A DNA stretch of 64,000 bases. Source: Rossellomorea vietnamensis. Its GTDB lineage: Bacteria; Bacillota; Bacilli; Bacillales; Bacillaceae_B. The DNA lies in contig NZ_VTEH01000003.1 of assembly GCF_008180615.1 (NCBI RefSeq), forward strand, positions 313,685-377,684, in the 5' to 3' direction. Of the stretch, positions 1 to 8,049 are shown piece by piece (position 1 is the stretch's first letter; each line of letters starts with the position of its first letter). The notes below the pieces were generated by a model, which searched no databases, was not told the DNA's origin, and saw only the letters and a program-made list of their open reading frames with translations. Position numbers and translations under genes: made by a program.

Positions 1-1
1 G

Positions 2-559
2 GTAAATAAAGAGTTTGGCCTGACCGGCGATTACAAACCTACGGACTTGGTAAGGCCTGAGGTACCATTTGTTTTCGGCAGCCAGGATATTGAGAAAGCA
101 TATATTCGTGAAGAAGCTGCCAAGGCACTGGAGGAAATGTTTGCTGCTGCAGAAAAGGATGGGCAGTATTTGACAGCCATTTCAGGATACCGAAGCTATC
201 AATATCAGCAAGCGCTGCTGGAAAGGGAAATCAAGCAGTTTGGAGAAGAAAAAGCGGTAAAAGCTGTAGCTCCCCCAGGCAATAGTGAACATCAATCAGG
301 CCTTGCTATGGATATATCCAGCAAGAGCAATGATTTTCAAGTCAGCGAAGAACTTGAAAATACACCAGAAGGAAAATGGATGAAAGAAAATGCTCACAAA
401 TTTGGCTTTATCCTACGGTACCCTAGAGGGAAAGAAGACATAACGGGATATCAATATGAACCATGGCATTATCGATACGTTGGAAAAGAAGCTGCCCAGG
501 TTATTTTTGAAAATGACTGGACTCTTGAAGAGTATTTTAACAACGTTAAAAAGATTTAA
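2..559 (+). CDS. D-Ala-D-Ala carboxypeptidase, VanY/YodJ type (M15B), 5' end outside window
   Basis: The frame is already open at base 2, so the start and any signal peptide lie upstream; about 185 residues are visible. M15B enzymes are zinc peptidases that trim the terminal D-Ala from peptidoglycan stem peptides outside the membrane. The His and Asp zinc ligands are visible in SEHQSGLAMD, and the catalytic Glu and third ligand in YEPWHYRYVG near the C terminus. The opening stretch with DLVRPEVPF is typical of Bacillus YodJ/VanY-like proteins. A terminator follows directly. Family assignment is secure; the exact paralogue is not. Confidence 0.88.
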   Translation, partial: VNKEFGLTGDYKPTDLVRPEVPFVFGSQDIEKAYIREEAAKALEEMFAAAEKDGQYLTAISGYRSYQYQQALLEREIKQFGEEKAVKAVAPPGNSEHQSGLAMDISSKSNDFQVSEELENTPEGKWMKENAHKFGFILRYPRGKEDITGYQYEPWHYRYVGKEAAQVIFENDWTLEEYFNNVKKI

Positions 560-566
560 CCATAAA

Positions 567-601
567 GGCTTGGAAGGGGGCATCCTTTCAAGCCCTTTTT
601 A
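567..601 (+). terminator. Rho-independent terminator of the carboxypeptidase gene
   Basis: Arms 567-577 and 584-594 (11 bp with one G-U pair), 6-nt loop, then a T run. Confidence 0.85.
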
Positions 602-695
602 TCTTCTAGCAGGGAGAAATTTTTCTCATTTAGGGAGTATCATCCAGAACAGCTCAAATAGAGGGGCACTTCCAACTCAATAACAATAATTCTGT

Positions 696-735
696 TTTCT
701 CTGGGATTTATTACGAGGAATAAATCCCAGAGAAA
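696..735. repeat. Perfect 17-bp inverted repeat
   Basis: Arms 696-712 and 719-735 are perfectly complementary around a 6-base loop. No T run follows on either strand, so it is a poor terminator. The 560-1008 gap otherwise holds only a possible 27-codon minus-strand frame and the yitT-like promoter region. Confidence 0.6.
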
Positions 736-830
736 GTATATTCAAGCCTCACAGTGAAAGGTGCGTTTTCCTGTGTGTTTTGAATGCTTACAAATACTAA
801 AATAAAATCCGTTCCCATAAGGATATGATG

Positions 831-914
831 TTAGCAGGATATCTCAATCAACTGAACTTCTTCTGGACAGAGTGCAGGATTCATTTGAAGCATAATGAAT
901 TTCAACCAATACAT
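831..914 (-). CDS. Possible 27-aa peptide
   Basis: An ATG at 914 is preceded on the minus strand by a strong AAGGAGGGG ribosome binding site 8 bases away and opens a 27-codon frame ending at 831. The peptide starts MYWLKFIMLQMNPALCPEE and ends in Cys. No family is recognised. The only support is the quality of the binding site; divergent transcription with the downstream YitT-like gene is plausible. It could be chance. Confidence 0.3.
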   Translation of the reverse strand: MYWLKFIMLQMNPALCPEEVQLIEISC

Positions 915-1008
915 AAATAAAACCCCTCCTTCTTACATATATGTTAATAAGGTGTACAGGCTTATAATGTGATGGCCTCAGCTTGTAAACGATACGGAGG
1001 GGATGATT

Positions 1009-1596
1009 TTGTACAAGGTTTACCTTCAAATTGCTCTCGGGAGTCTTCTGGTGGCCATCGGGATCAATGCCTTTTTTGTGCCGCAGCATTTTTTGGACGG
1101 AGGGATGATCGGCATTGGTTTAATCAGCCACTATTGGCTTGATCTTAAACCCGGTCTGACGATAGTGATCCTGAGTATCCCCCTGTATGTTCTGGCTTTC
1201 TTCCTCGATAAAAATTTATTTTTCAAGAGTATACACGGTTTATGGCTTTCCTCGCTGTTAATTGACGTCCTTCAGCCTATTTCCGAGAATATCTACTTGA
1301 TTCCCATTTTGGCTGCCTTGGCAGGAGGGGTATTTGTGGGTGTTGGGATTGGACTTATGCTGCTTGCAGAAGCAGCGACAGGAGGAACAGACCTGCTTGC
1401 ACAACTTATTGGAAAAAGCACAGGCTGGAATGTCGGAATCATCATTTTTTTTATTGATACATTAGTCCTTCTTGCGGGCTTCAGCCTGATTGGTGCCTAT
1501 TCTTTTCTCCATTCCCTGCTTGCTGTCAGTACTGTTGGTTTTTTTACCGCGCTTTTAACTCATACTAAAAAACGGAAAGGGTTTTCCTTTCGTTAA
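1009..1596 (+). CDS. YitT/DUF161-family membrane protein (short form)
   Basis: A 195-aa, very hydrophobic protein with about five membrane segments and the Gly-rich GGMIGIGLISHYW and AEAATGGTDLLAQLIGKSTGW stretches typical of the YitT_membrane (DUF161) domain. Longer YitT/YpjC proteins carry a cytoplasmic DUF2179 domain; here the protein stops after the membrane domain, like the short YitE-type members. Function in the family is unknown. I chose the TTG at 1009 because the GGAGGGG site ends at 1002, leaving no spacer for the ATG at 1003. No close partner gene. Confidence 0.8.
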   Translation: MYKVYLQIALGSLLVAIGINAFFVPQHFLDGGMIGIGLISHYWLDLKPGLTIVILSIPLYVLAFFLDKNLFFKSIHGLWLSSLLIDVLQPISENIYLIPILAALAGGVFVGVGIGLMLLAEAATGGTDLLAQLIGKSTGWNVGIIIFFIDTLVLLAGFSLIGAYSFLHSLLAVSTVGFFTALLTHTKKRKGFSFR

Positions 1597-1709
1597 ATAT
1601 TTGAAACTGATAAAATGTATAAGGTGTAAAAATAGTGTAAAATTTTTAGAAACATGCTATCCTTAGGAAAATATGCTAGCAAGATATGCAATGAAAGTGG
1701 TGATGGTTT

Positions 1710-3182
1710 ATGGACAAGGATCAGCAGCAAAATGAAAACACATCAAACGAACAGAACCCTTCCGGATACATAAAAATCCGTAAATTTCAATTTGTCATGT
1801 TAATTTTCTTTTTAGTATTTGCGACAGCGGGCATAACAACCTTTGCTCTAGCTTTTGGCGATGAAAAAGCGGTGAATGTAGGTGTTCAGGAAAGAAATGA
1901 ATTTCAAAAACTTTATGAAGCTTACGATGCTCTCAACAATGATTATTTCAAGGACCTGAAACAGGAGGACCTTGTGAATGGTGCTATTAATGGAATGCTT
2001 GATTCCCTTGAAGATCCTTATTCAGATTATATGAATGAAGAAGAAGCAAAACGCTTTGAAGAAAGCATTACTTCCTCTTTTGAAGGAATAGGTGCGGAAA
2101 TACAGGAGAAGGACGGAAATATTACAATAGTATCTCCAATTAAAGGTTCTCCAGCAGAAAAAGCAGGCCTGCGTCCAAATGATAGAATCCTCGAAGTTGA
2201 CGGAGAAAGCATTCAAGGTGTTGGTGTAACGGATGCGGTTCTTCAAATCAGGGGAGAAAAGGGCACGAAGGTGACACTGACCATCCAGCGCCCTGGAACT
2301 GAAGAATCAACCGAGGTAACGATTACGAGAGATGAAATACCACTTGAAACCGTTTATGCAGAAATGCTGGATAACGGTATAGCTAAAGTTCAGATTACAA
2401 GTTTTTCTGATGATACCTTCAATGAACTTACAAACGCATTGGAACAAATGCAGGCAGAAGGCATGGAAGGCCTTATCATCGATGTCCGGCAAAATCCAGG
2501 AGGGCTGCTGGACCAGGCAATCCAGATCTCTTCCTTGTTTGTTGAGGAAGGGGAAGTCCTTCTGCAGGTGGAAGATAGTGAAGGAAATAAAGAAAGTATT
2601 GCTGCCCAAGGCGGACAAAAAGTCGACATTCCTGTGACAGTACTGATCGATAAAGGAAGTGCGAGTGCATCAGAAATTCTAGCCGCTGCAGTCAGTGAGT
2701 CTTCTGATATTCCATTGATCGGTGTTAATTCATTTGGAAAAGGAACTGTCCAGACAGCCGAAAACTTCTCAGATGGATCGAACATGAAATTCACAACAGC
2801 TAAATGGCTGACACCTGAAGGGACATGGATCCATGAGAAAGGGATCAAACCTGATTATGAAGTTTCCCTGCCTGCATACGCAGAACTTCCATACATCAAC
2901 CCTGATCAGGAGTTAAAAGAGTCAGACTTGTCCGACCAAGTGAAGGCTGCCGAGGAAATGCTGAAAGCGGCAGGTTATGAGCCAGGAAAAACAGATGGAT
3001 TCTTTGATGACCAGACAACAGAAGCTGTAAGATCATTCCAGGAAGCAGAAGATCTGGAAGTCACGGGTACATTGAACAGCGAAAGCATTCTCAAGCTCAT
3101 GGAAAATATGAGAAATCTGATTCAAGAAAATGATACGCAAGTAAATAAGGCAGTGGAAGTTCTTTCAGAAAAAATGAACTAA
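1710..3182 (+). CDS. S41 C-terminal processing protease with PDZ and PG-binding domains (CtpA/CtpB type)
   Basis: A 490-aa membrane-anchored serine protease. After a short cytoplasmic tail there is one membrane segment (about residues 27-49), then an S41 N-terminal region, a PDZ domain (about 120-200, with SPAEKAGLRPND), and the protease core. The nucleophile Ser lies in DKGSASASEI (about residue 317) and the Lys base in FGKGTVQ (about 344). A C-terminal peptidoglycan-binding_1 domain covers about 410-460. In B. subtilis CtpB signals across the spore membranes by cleaving SpoIVFA; whether this is CtpA or CtpB cannot be decided here. Single-gene unit with its own terminator. Confidence 0.92.
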   Translation: MDKDQQQNENTSNEQNPSGYIKIRKFQFVMLIFFLVFATAGITTFALAFGDEKAVNVGVQERNEFQKLYEAYDALNNDYFKDLKQEDLVNGAINGMLDSLEDPYSDYMNEEEAKRFEESITSSFEGIGAEIQEKDGNITIVSPIKGSPAEKAGLRPNDRILEVDGESIQGVGVTDAVLQIRGEKGTKVTLTIQRPGTEESTEVTITRDEIPLETVYAEMLDNGIAKVQITSFSDDTFNELTNALEQMQAEGMEGLIIDVRQNPGGLLDQAIQISSLFVEEGEVLLQVEDSEGNKESIAAQGGQKVDIPVTVLIDKGSASASEILAAAVSESSDIPLIGVNSFGKGTVQTAENFSDGSNMKFTTAKWLTPEGTWIHEKGIKPDYEVSLPAYAELPYINPDQELKESDLSDQVKAAEEMLKAAGYEPGKTDGFFDDQTTEAVRSFQEAEDLEVTGTLNSESILKLMENMRNLIQENDTQVNKAVEVLSEKMN

Positions 3183-3200
3183 CTGCTCAACACTCAGCCG

Positions 3201-3231
3201 GCTTACAGGTTAATTCCTGTAAGCTTTTTTT
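3201..3231 (+). terminator. Terminator of the S41 protease gene
   Basis: Perfect 9-bp arms 3201-3209 and 3216-3224, 6-nt loop, followed by a run of T. Confidence 0.93.
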
Positions 3232-3233
3232 GG

Positions 3234-3640
3234 TCTTTGAAAACTCTGACTATTACGGGAGTTACAGGGAGCATATAGCGTGTATCGCGGTATGAAAAAT
3301 TATCCCTTTATCATAGGGGAATCAGGTTTCACAATCACTTCGACCCTTTTCAACTGTAGGTATGCACTACGTGGACATGGGTAATCCTATCTAAATTAAG
3401 TGGAAATTTTCCGGTTAAGCCATGGAATAGTAATCGGCTTGGGGTATATAAACGAAATTTCTCCGCTTATTTTAGCTGTTTCTCGTACTTTTTCTTTAAT
3501 AAGCGGAATTTCTTCCCTTATTTCTCAAAATTGCTGGAGTTAATAGAAATCATTCAGCGTGCTTTTAGGCTGAGCCCTGCAAGAGAAGCTTTCAGCGGCA
3601 GAGCAAACCACCATTTCACAAGGTTGGTTACGAAGATAGC
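3234..3640 (+). mobile_element. Family F element copy 1 (IS200/IS605-like, non-autonomous), with family E palindromes inside
   Basis: The left end has the GAGCatATAGCGTG hairpin region near 3265-3290. The middle carries TAAGCGGAA-type palindromes (about 3395-3532), and the right end (about 3560-3640) has GCAGAGCAAACCACC followed by a decayed palindrome. The same left end, middle and right end recur at 61303-61772 and, reversed, at 11455-11757. No transposase frame is present. The lack of terminal inverted repeats and the subterminal hairpins suggest an IS200/IS605-derived element. The 3641-3923 remainder shows nothing recognisable. Confidence 0.5.
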
Positions 3641-3932
3641 GCTTGTCTCTTTCTCCGGAAAAATGAAAAAATTATGCTAGTCAATGAAACTAACAAGAAT
3701 TCCCCTTCTTAAGAACGTTTTTTGTATAGACTGCTTTTTTCTGGCCGAGAATGATAACACCAATTAGTTACTCTGATTTTAAGAAAAGAAGAGATTTTTT
3801 CTTAAGCCTCACTTTTTACATAGCCATGTGCTTAGCAACCAGCGTTTCCAAAAACTCATCAAAATTTCTAACTAACCGCTTTATTTAATAGCGGATTCAG
3901 TGTAACTAGTTTCATAAAAGAAGGTGAATAAA

Positions 3933-4886
3933 ATGAAATCAATTAGAAGGATACTTCAACTCGGGATTTGCTTTCTAATCATTCATGGCTGCTCGGACGA
4001 TTGGAATGGTAATGATGAAGCAGCAGAAAATGGGCAGAATTCTTTATTAGAAGAAAAACCCGAAACTAAAACCAGCGTTGAAAAAACAGATAATAGAAAA
4101 GAAGGAATCAGCTTATTTGAAAGTGAAGAGGAACCGTTAAATATTTTAATTATCGGTTACGACCAGAGGGGTACTGAAGCTTCAAGGGCTGATACCATCA
4201 TGATTGCACAATACCATCCGGGTGCCAAAACAGCCAAGGTGATGTCCATCATGAGAGATTCATACGTTTTTATCCCGGGATACGGAAAGAGTAAAATCAA
4301 TCATGCTTACTCATGGGGCGGCGACCAGTTATTAAAAGAAACAATTGAAGAAAATTTCAATGTGAAGGCTGACCGTACCATTAAAATTGATTTTCAAGGG
4401 TTTGTGTCTTTTATAGACAAAGTGCTTCCAAAGGGAATTGAAGTAGAGGTGCCTGCAGAAATGATCAATTACTGGAAATGGGATATGGAACCAGGCCTCC
4501 AGGTTTTAAACGGACAGGAGCTTTTGAACTATGTGAGATTCCGTAAAGATAGTGAGAGTGACTTTGGAAGGGTGAGAAGACAGCAGGAAGTATTGGAACT
4601 GATTCAGAAGAATATTTTAAAACAACTTACAGATGGTGAAGGGATTAAGACTGTATCCTCCCTAATAAAAGATGGAAAAGAGGCTGTTGAAACAGATCTG
4701 GCCCTGAGTGATTTTCTTCAACTGGATTTTACGTCAATGCTTAAACCAGTAGAATCATTTGATTCGCTGAGAATTCCAATAGAGAATTCTTACGAGAATG
4801 TAATGACAAAGGATGACGGTCTGGTTTTGGAGCTTGATACTGAAGCAAATGCTGAAGCGGCTGCGAAATTTCTGAGTAGGGAATAG
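3933..4886 (+). CDS. LCP (LytR-CpsA-Psr) family protein, probable lipoprotein
   Basis: 317 aa. LCP proteins transfer undecaprenyl-linked glycopolymers (teichoic acid, capsule) onto peptidoglycan outside the membrane. The core is clear: LNILIIGYDQRG, then RADTIMI, the SIMRDSYV loop with its conserved Arg-Asp, KINHAYSWGG, and the VRFRKD segment. Unlike most LCP proteins the N terminus looks like a lipoprotein signal, with a Cys at about residue 22 in IIHGC. I chose ATG 3933, placed 6 bases after AGAAGGTG; the upstream GTG is part of that binding site. Flanked by repeat-filled gaps on both sides, so probably monocistronic. Confidence 0.88.
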   Translation: MKSIRRILQLGICFLIIHGCSDDWNGNDEAAENGQNSLLEEKPETKTSVEKTDNRKEGISLFESEEEPLNILIIGYDQRGTEASRADTIMIAQYHPGAKTAKVMSIMRDSYVFIPGYGKSKINHAYSWGGDQLLKETIEENFNVKADRTIKIDFQGFVSFIDKVLPKGIEVEVPAEMINYWKWDMEPGLQVLNGQELLNYVRFRKDSESDFGRVRRQQEVLELIQKNILKQLTDGEGIKTVSSLIKDGKEAVETDLALSDFLQLDFTSMLKPVESFDSLRIPIENSYENVMTKDDGLVLELDTEANAEAAAKFLSRE

Positions 4887-4971
4887 GGAACTGGTCCTCG
4901 AGCTGAAAACACTCAATTTAATACCTTTCAGGACAATAACTAACTATTAGAAACTCATGTAAATTTGTTTT

Positions 4972-5146
4972 CAAAGGCTCGTTTTGTATAATTTGTTGCT
5001 ATTTAATATTACCTTCGTAAGATAACGGCTTTTTATTCTGCTAAGCCAAAAGGATTGAGCTGCTCCCCTTTTAGAGAGAGAACTCTAAATGTCCGGAGGG
5101 TGATACTCCCAAAAGCAAAATTAATGCGACAACAGTCTTTCAAAAA
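4972..5146 (+). repeat. MITE family A, copy 1 (decayed)
   Basis: Begins AAAGGCTCGTTTTGTATAA and ends with CGACAACAGTCTTTCAAAAAG; these are diverged forms of the inverted ends seen in the other copies. The inner GAGCTGCTC segment and a relic of the CTTAGTATCCGGGG core (as CTCTAAATGTCCGGAGG) are present. Confidence 0.6.
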
Positions 5147-5154
5147 GAAGAAGG

Positions 5155-5590
5155 CCCTCTTAATGAGGGCGCCGAAAACTACCAAATATTAAAATCTACT
5201 TTTTATTCAGACAGAAAAAACAATGAATATGTTGCTCTCTATACTCCATAGCTTTAGAATACTTTAGTCTATTTTGGAACATTTGCCTGCAGAAGCTTCT
5301 TTCCATCTTTCATAACTAGTCGATGAAAAGAAGCTTATTCATGGAAGTGACCGGTGGCACTTATCAAAGCTGTTCAGTATGTTGGGTAGTATATAGCTGA
5401 AAAAAGTTCCCTTATTTACTAAAAAGCATTTAAAAAAGCTTAAATAAGGGAATTAAATTCCCTTATTTAACTTCAAACACTAAAAAAATGTGCTTTTTAA
5501 ACAAATAAGAGAAAAAATTTCCTCTATTTATCCCAGAATTAGCTCAGTTTTAAAATTAAGGGAAAAAAGTTCCCTTATTCTTACTGCTGT
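5155..5590. repeat. Hairpin and TAAGGGAA palindrome cluster (family E variant)
   Basis: A GCCCTC/GAGGGC hairpin lies near 5155-5173 and an AAGCTTCTTT/AAAGAAGCTT-type inverted repeat near 5293-5335. At about 5405-5585 several palindromes of the form TAAGGGAA(N)TTCCCTTA occur in a row. They resemble the TAAGCGGAA palindromes elsewhere in the window with CGG replaced by GGG. No convincing gene exists between 4887 and 5797. Confidence 0.55.
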
Positions 5591-5797
5591 GCACTTAATT
5601 AAGGAACTAGCAGGCACTTCTCTATTAGATCAGGCTCCGGCCCAGCTAAGCCGGGTATTTGAACGCAATCCAACACTCTTTCATAATTTTGAAAGCTGAA
5701 AAGGTACGTTTCAATAACTTTAAATCTTTATAGTACTTTTTCAGTGAGCGCCTCGGAATACAGAGCCTTCTTCTTTTAGGAAACAAACATTTGTAGA

Positions 5798-6409
5798 TTA
5801 TTTTTTACACACAGCTATGCCAAAAGGATAGTGTTTTCCCTCTCTTTTAGGTTCCACTAGTACACTTCTTTGATAATAAAATTCCTCTTCAGAATAATCA
5901 TTAAAGAGTCCTGTGAATTCCTTTTCCGTTAACTGATGGACGTGGTATTTTTCATTTGTCGCCTGCCCTCGTCCGGCCCCAAACGGAGTGGATATGATGA
6001 GGGTGCCTCCTGGTTTGAGCATTTGGTAGAGGTTATTCATAAAAATTTCTTCATGGTACAGATGTTCAAGGGTCTCGAAGCTGATGATGCAGTCAAACTG
6101 CCCCAGTGTTCCAGGCAGTTCTGGATCTTCCGCGTTCATATTTGTATATTGAATTAATGGGTGGTAATGTTTCGATTTAGCATAGTGCAAAGTTTCTTCA
6201 TCGTTATCGACGGCAATGATTTCATCAAGAAAAGCCTTCTGTGCTTTAGCAATGATTTTTGATCCATAACCAGTGCCACACGAAATATCCAGAACTCTTC
6301 CTTTTGAATATTCAATGGCAAAGTAATATCGTGCCAAGTGTTCAAGAAGCATTCCATTCATAGGATCCATCTTTTCAGGGATAACACGCTCTCCTGTTAA
6401 ATTCAGCAA
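5798..6409 (-). CDS. Class I SAM-dependent methyltransferase
   Basis: 203 aa. Motif I is GRVLDISCGTGYGSKII with EIIAVDND as motif II and FDCIISFETLEHL as motif IV; LKPGGTLIISTPFG follows. This is the Methyltransf_11/25 fold; the substrate cannot be told. I chose the TTG at 6409 because AAGGAGGT lies 7 bases before it; the ATG at 6436 would start upstream of that binding site and adds nine residues. Divergent from the COG0523 GTPase gene. Confidence 0.85.
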   Translation of the reverse strand: MLNLTGERVIPEKMDPMNGMLLEHLARYYFAIEYSKGRVLDISCGTGYGSKIIAKAQKAFLDEIIAVDNDEETLHYAKSKHYHPLIQYTNMNAEDPELPGTLGQFDCIISFETLEHLYHEEIFMNNLYQMLKPGGTLIISTPFGAGRGQATNEKYHVHQLTEKEFTGLFNDYSEEEFYYQRSVLVEPKREGKHYPFGIAVCKK

Positions 6410-6519
6410 TACAGCGACCTCCTTAGGTGTATTCATTATATCAAATACGGTCTTAAGATTGTAATGGCTGCTTTCTTCGACTAGAATGAGCTAAGAAGGA
6501 TGTTGAAAGGAAGATTATA

Positions 6520-7446
6520 ATGAAAAAAGATGTGTATCTGCTTTCCGGATTTCTAGGAAGCGGGAAAACGACATTATTGAAGAATTTGATTGCTGCTTTA
6601 AAAGAAAATCAGTTAAAGCCTGCTGTATTAATGAATGAGCTAGGAAGTGTTTCAATAGATTCACAGGAAGTGGAAGAAGATACTCCTCTTAAAGAGCTGC
6701 TCGATGGCTGCATTTGCTGTTCTATCCAAGATAAGTTAGAGTCTCAGCTGCAGGAGCTGCTTTTTCACGATAAATTTGATGCGCTGGTCATAGAGACGAC
6801 AGGAGCCGCTCACCCTGTTGAAGTGGTCGATGCTGTAATGTCACCGCTATTTGCTGACCATTTTCATTTTAAAGGAATTATTACAGTGGTAGACGGTAAG
6901 CAGTGGGTATCAAGGGGGGCCTTCAGTCCTCAGGTGCTGCAGTTGATGAGGGAACAGATAAGACATGCTCATCTACTGATATTCAATAAAGAAGATTTGT
7001 TGACTGAAATGGAAAAGGGAACAGCCCTTTTTGAAATTCAGCAGTTGAATCCTGGTGCTAAGCTGATCATGACAAACTATAGCAAAGTATCTTCATCCAC
7101 TCTGCTTGAACTTGAAGGGCTTTCACCCAAAGGGGATAGGGAAAAAACAGCCATTGGCCATCAGCTTAACTTAAGCGCTCATGTACATAAATTCACAGGG
7201 GCTGTATCCCAAACAGATTTTGAGGAATGGCTCAGGCAGCTGCCTGATTCAATTTACCGGATGAAAGGATACATTCCTTTTACCGGAAGGAAATACCCTT
7301 TCATGTTTCAATATTCCTATGGTATGCCCGTCCTGCTGCCGGAGGATATGAATCTTCCAAAAAATCTTGTCATAATAGGTGAGAACCTGGATGAAACAAA
7401 GATAACAACCCAATTAAAAGAGATGGAGAGAAGTAATAAAAGTTGA
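6520..7446 (+). CDS. COG0523 (CobW/YjiA-type) metal-chaperone GTPase
   Basis: 308 aa G3E GTPase. Walker A is GFLGSGKTTLL near the N terminus, the metal-binding CxCC is in DGCICCSI (about residues 62-69), Walker B region EViETTGAAHP, and the guanine-specificity NKED follows at about 157. A C-terminal CobW_C domain is likely. Family members deliver Zn or other metals to target enzymes; the metal here is unknown. No Zur box or metalloenzyme paralogue sits next to it. It lies ahead of marR but a 77-base gap separates them. Confidence 0.88.
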   Translation: MKKDVYLLSGFLGSGKTTLLKNLIAALKENQLKPAVLMNELGSVSIDSQEVEEDTPLKELLDGCICCSIQDKLESQLQELLFHDKFDALVIETTGAAHPVEVVDAVMSPLFADHFHFKGIITVVDGKQWVSRGAFSPQVLQLMREQIRHAHLLIFNKEDLLTEMEKGTALFEIQQLNPGAKLIMTNYSKVSSSTLLELEGLSPKGDREKTAIGHQLNLSAHVHKFTGAVSQTDFEEWLRQLPDSIYRMKGYIPFTGRKYPFMFQYSYGMPVLLPEDMNLPKNLVIIGENLDETKITTQLKEMERSNKS

Positions 7447-7476
7447 CGTAAATGTCCATATTTCGTAAGATTAAAT

Positions 7477-7488
7477 AGTTAACCAACT
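7477..7488. promoter_or_regulatory. Possible MarR operator upstream of marR
   Basis: Inverted repeat AGTT-AACC-AACT. A related motif, GGTTAACATGGTTAA, lies at 8003-8017 ahead of the exporter gene, so one regulator could bind both. Inference only. Confidence 0.3.
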
Positions 7489-7523
7489 GAAGTATTTCTC
7501 TTTCTGAAAGGTGTAAGATATTA

Positions 7524-7940
7524 TTGAATAGTGAAATGTTTCAATTAGAAGAATTATTCCGCAATGTATTTCGTATGATGAAACAGGATATCACAAGGCT
7601 TTATGGAAAGTATTTATCAAGTGGAGAGCTTCTCGTATTGAAATATCTTTCGGAGCATGGTGATATGAAATCATCTGATTTATCAAAGAAAATGGACGTT
7701 TCTGCAAGCCACATTACCAGTGTTACGGATAACCTTTCCGAAAAAGGATATATAACCCGTCAAAGATCATCGTCAGATCGACGCGTAGTTGAACTGGTTC
7801 TTACGGATAAGGGAAGCGAAATCCTTAAAAAGTGCCTGGAAATCAAAGTGGAGTATTTTCAAGAGAAGTTCAATACTTTCTCACAGGAAGAAATTACTCA
7901 ATTAATTAACTTATTCTCAAAGTTGTATAAGACGAAATAA
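7524..7940 (+). CDS. MarR-family transcriptional regulator
   Basis: 138 aa winged-helix dimer. The recognition region reads KMDVSASHITSVTDNLSEKGYI and the wing SSSDRRVVELVLTDKG, both typical of MarR. TTG start at 7524 follows GAAAGGTG; an ATG at 7536 is an alternative. The next gene is a drug exporter in the same orientation, so the likely role is ligand-responsive repression of that exporter. A hairpin between them could attenuate read-through. Confidence 0.9.
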   Translation: MNSEMFQLEELFRNVFRMMKQDITRLYGKYLSSGELLVLKYLSEHGDMKSSDLSKKMDVSASHITSVTDNLSEKGYITRQRSSSDRRVVELVLTDKGSEILKKCLEIKVEYFQEKFNTFSQEEITQLINLFSKLYKTK

Positions 7941-7954
7941 TGTCAGGAATATAA

Positions 7955-7992
7955 GGGCTAACTTTCTTGGTACAGAAAGTTACCCTTTTCCT
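7955..7992 (+). terminator. Terminator or attenuator between marR and exporter
   Basis: Arms 7955-7967 and 7974-7985 with one bulge, followed by TTTTCCTT. Confidence 0.65.
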
Positions 7993-8049
7993 TATGCTAA
8001 AAGGTTAACATGGTTAAATATTTATCTTATAAACAAAAGGGGCTGCACT

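Noticed and set aside
456..683. 75-aa frame overlapping the carboxypeptidase end
   Set aside because: Out-of-frame shadow running through the terminator hairpin.
5490..5699. 69-aa frame among the TAAGGGAA palindromes
   Set aside because: No ribosome binding site and its sequence is built from repeat palindromes.
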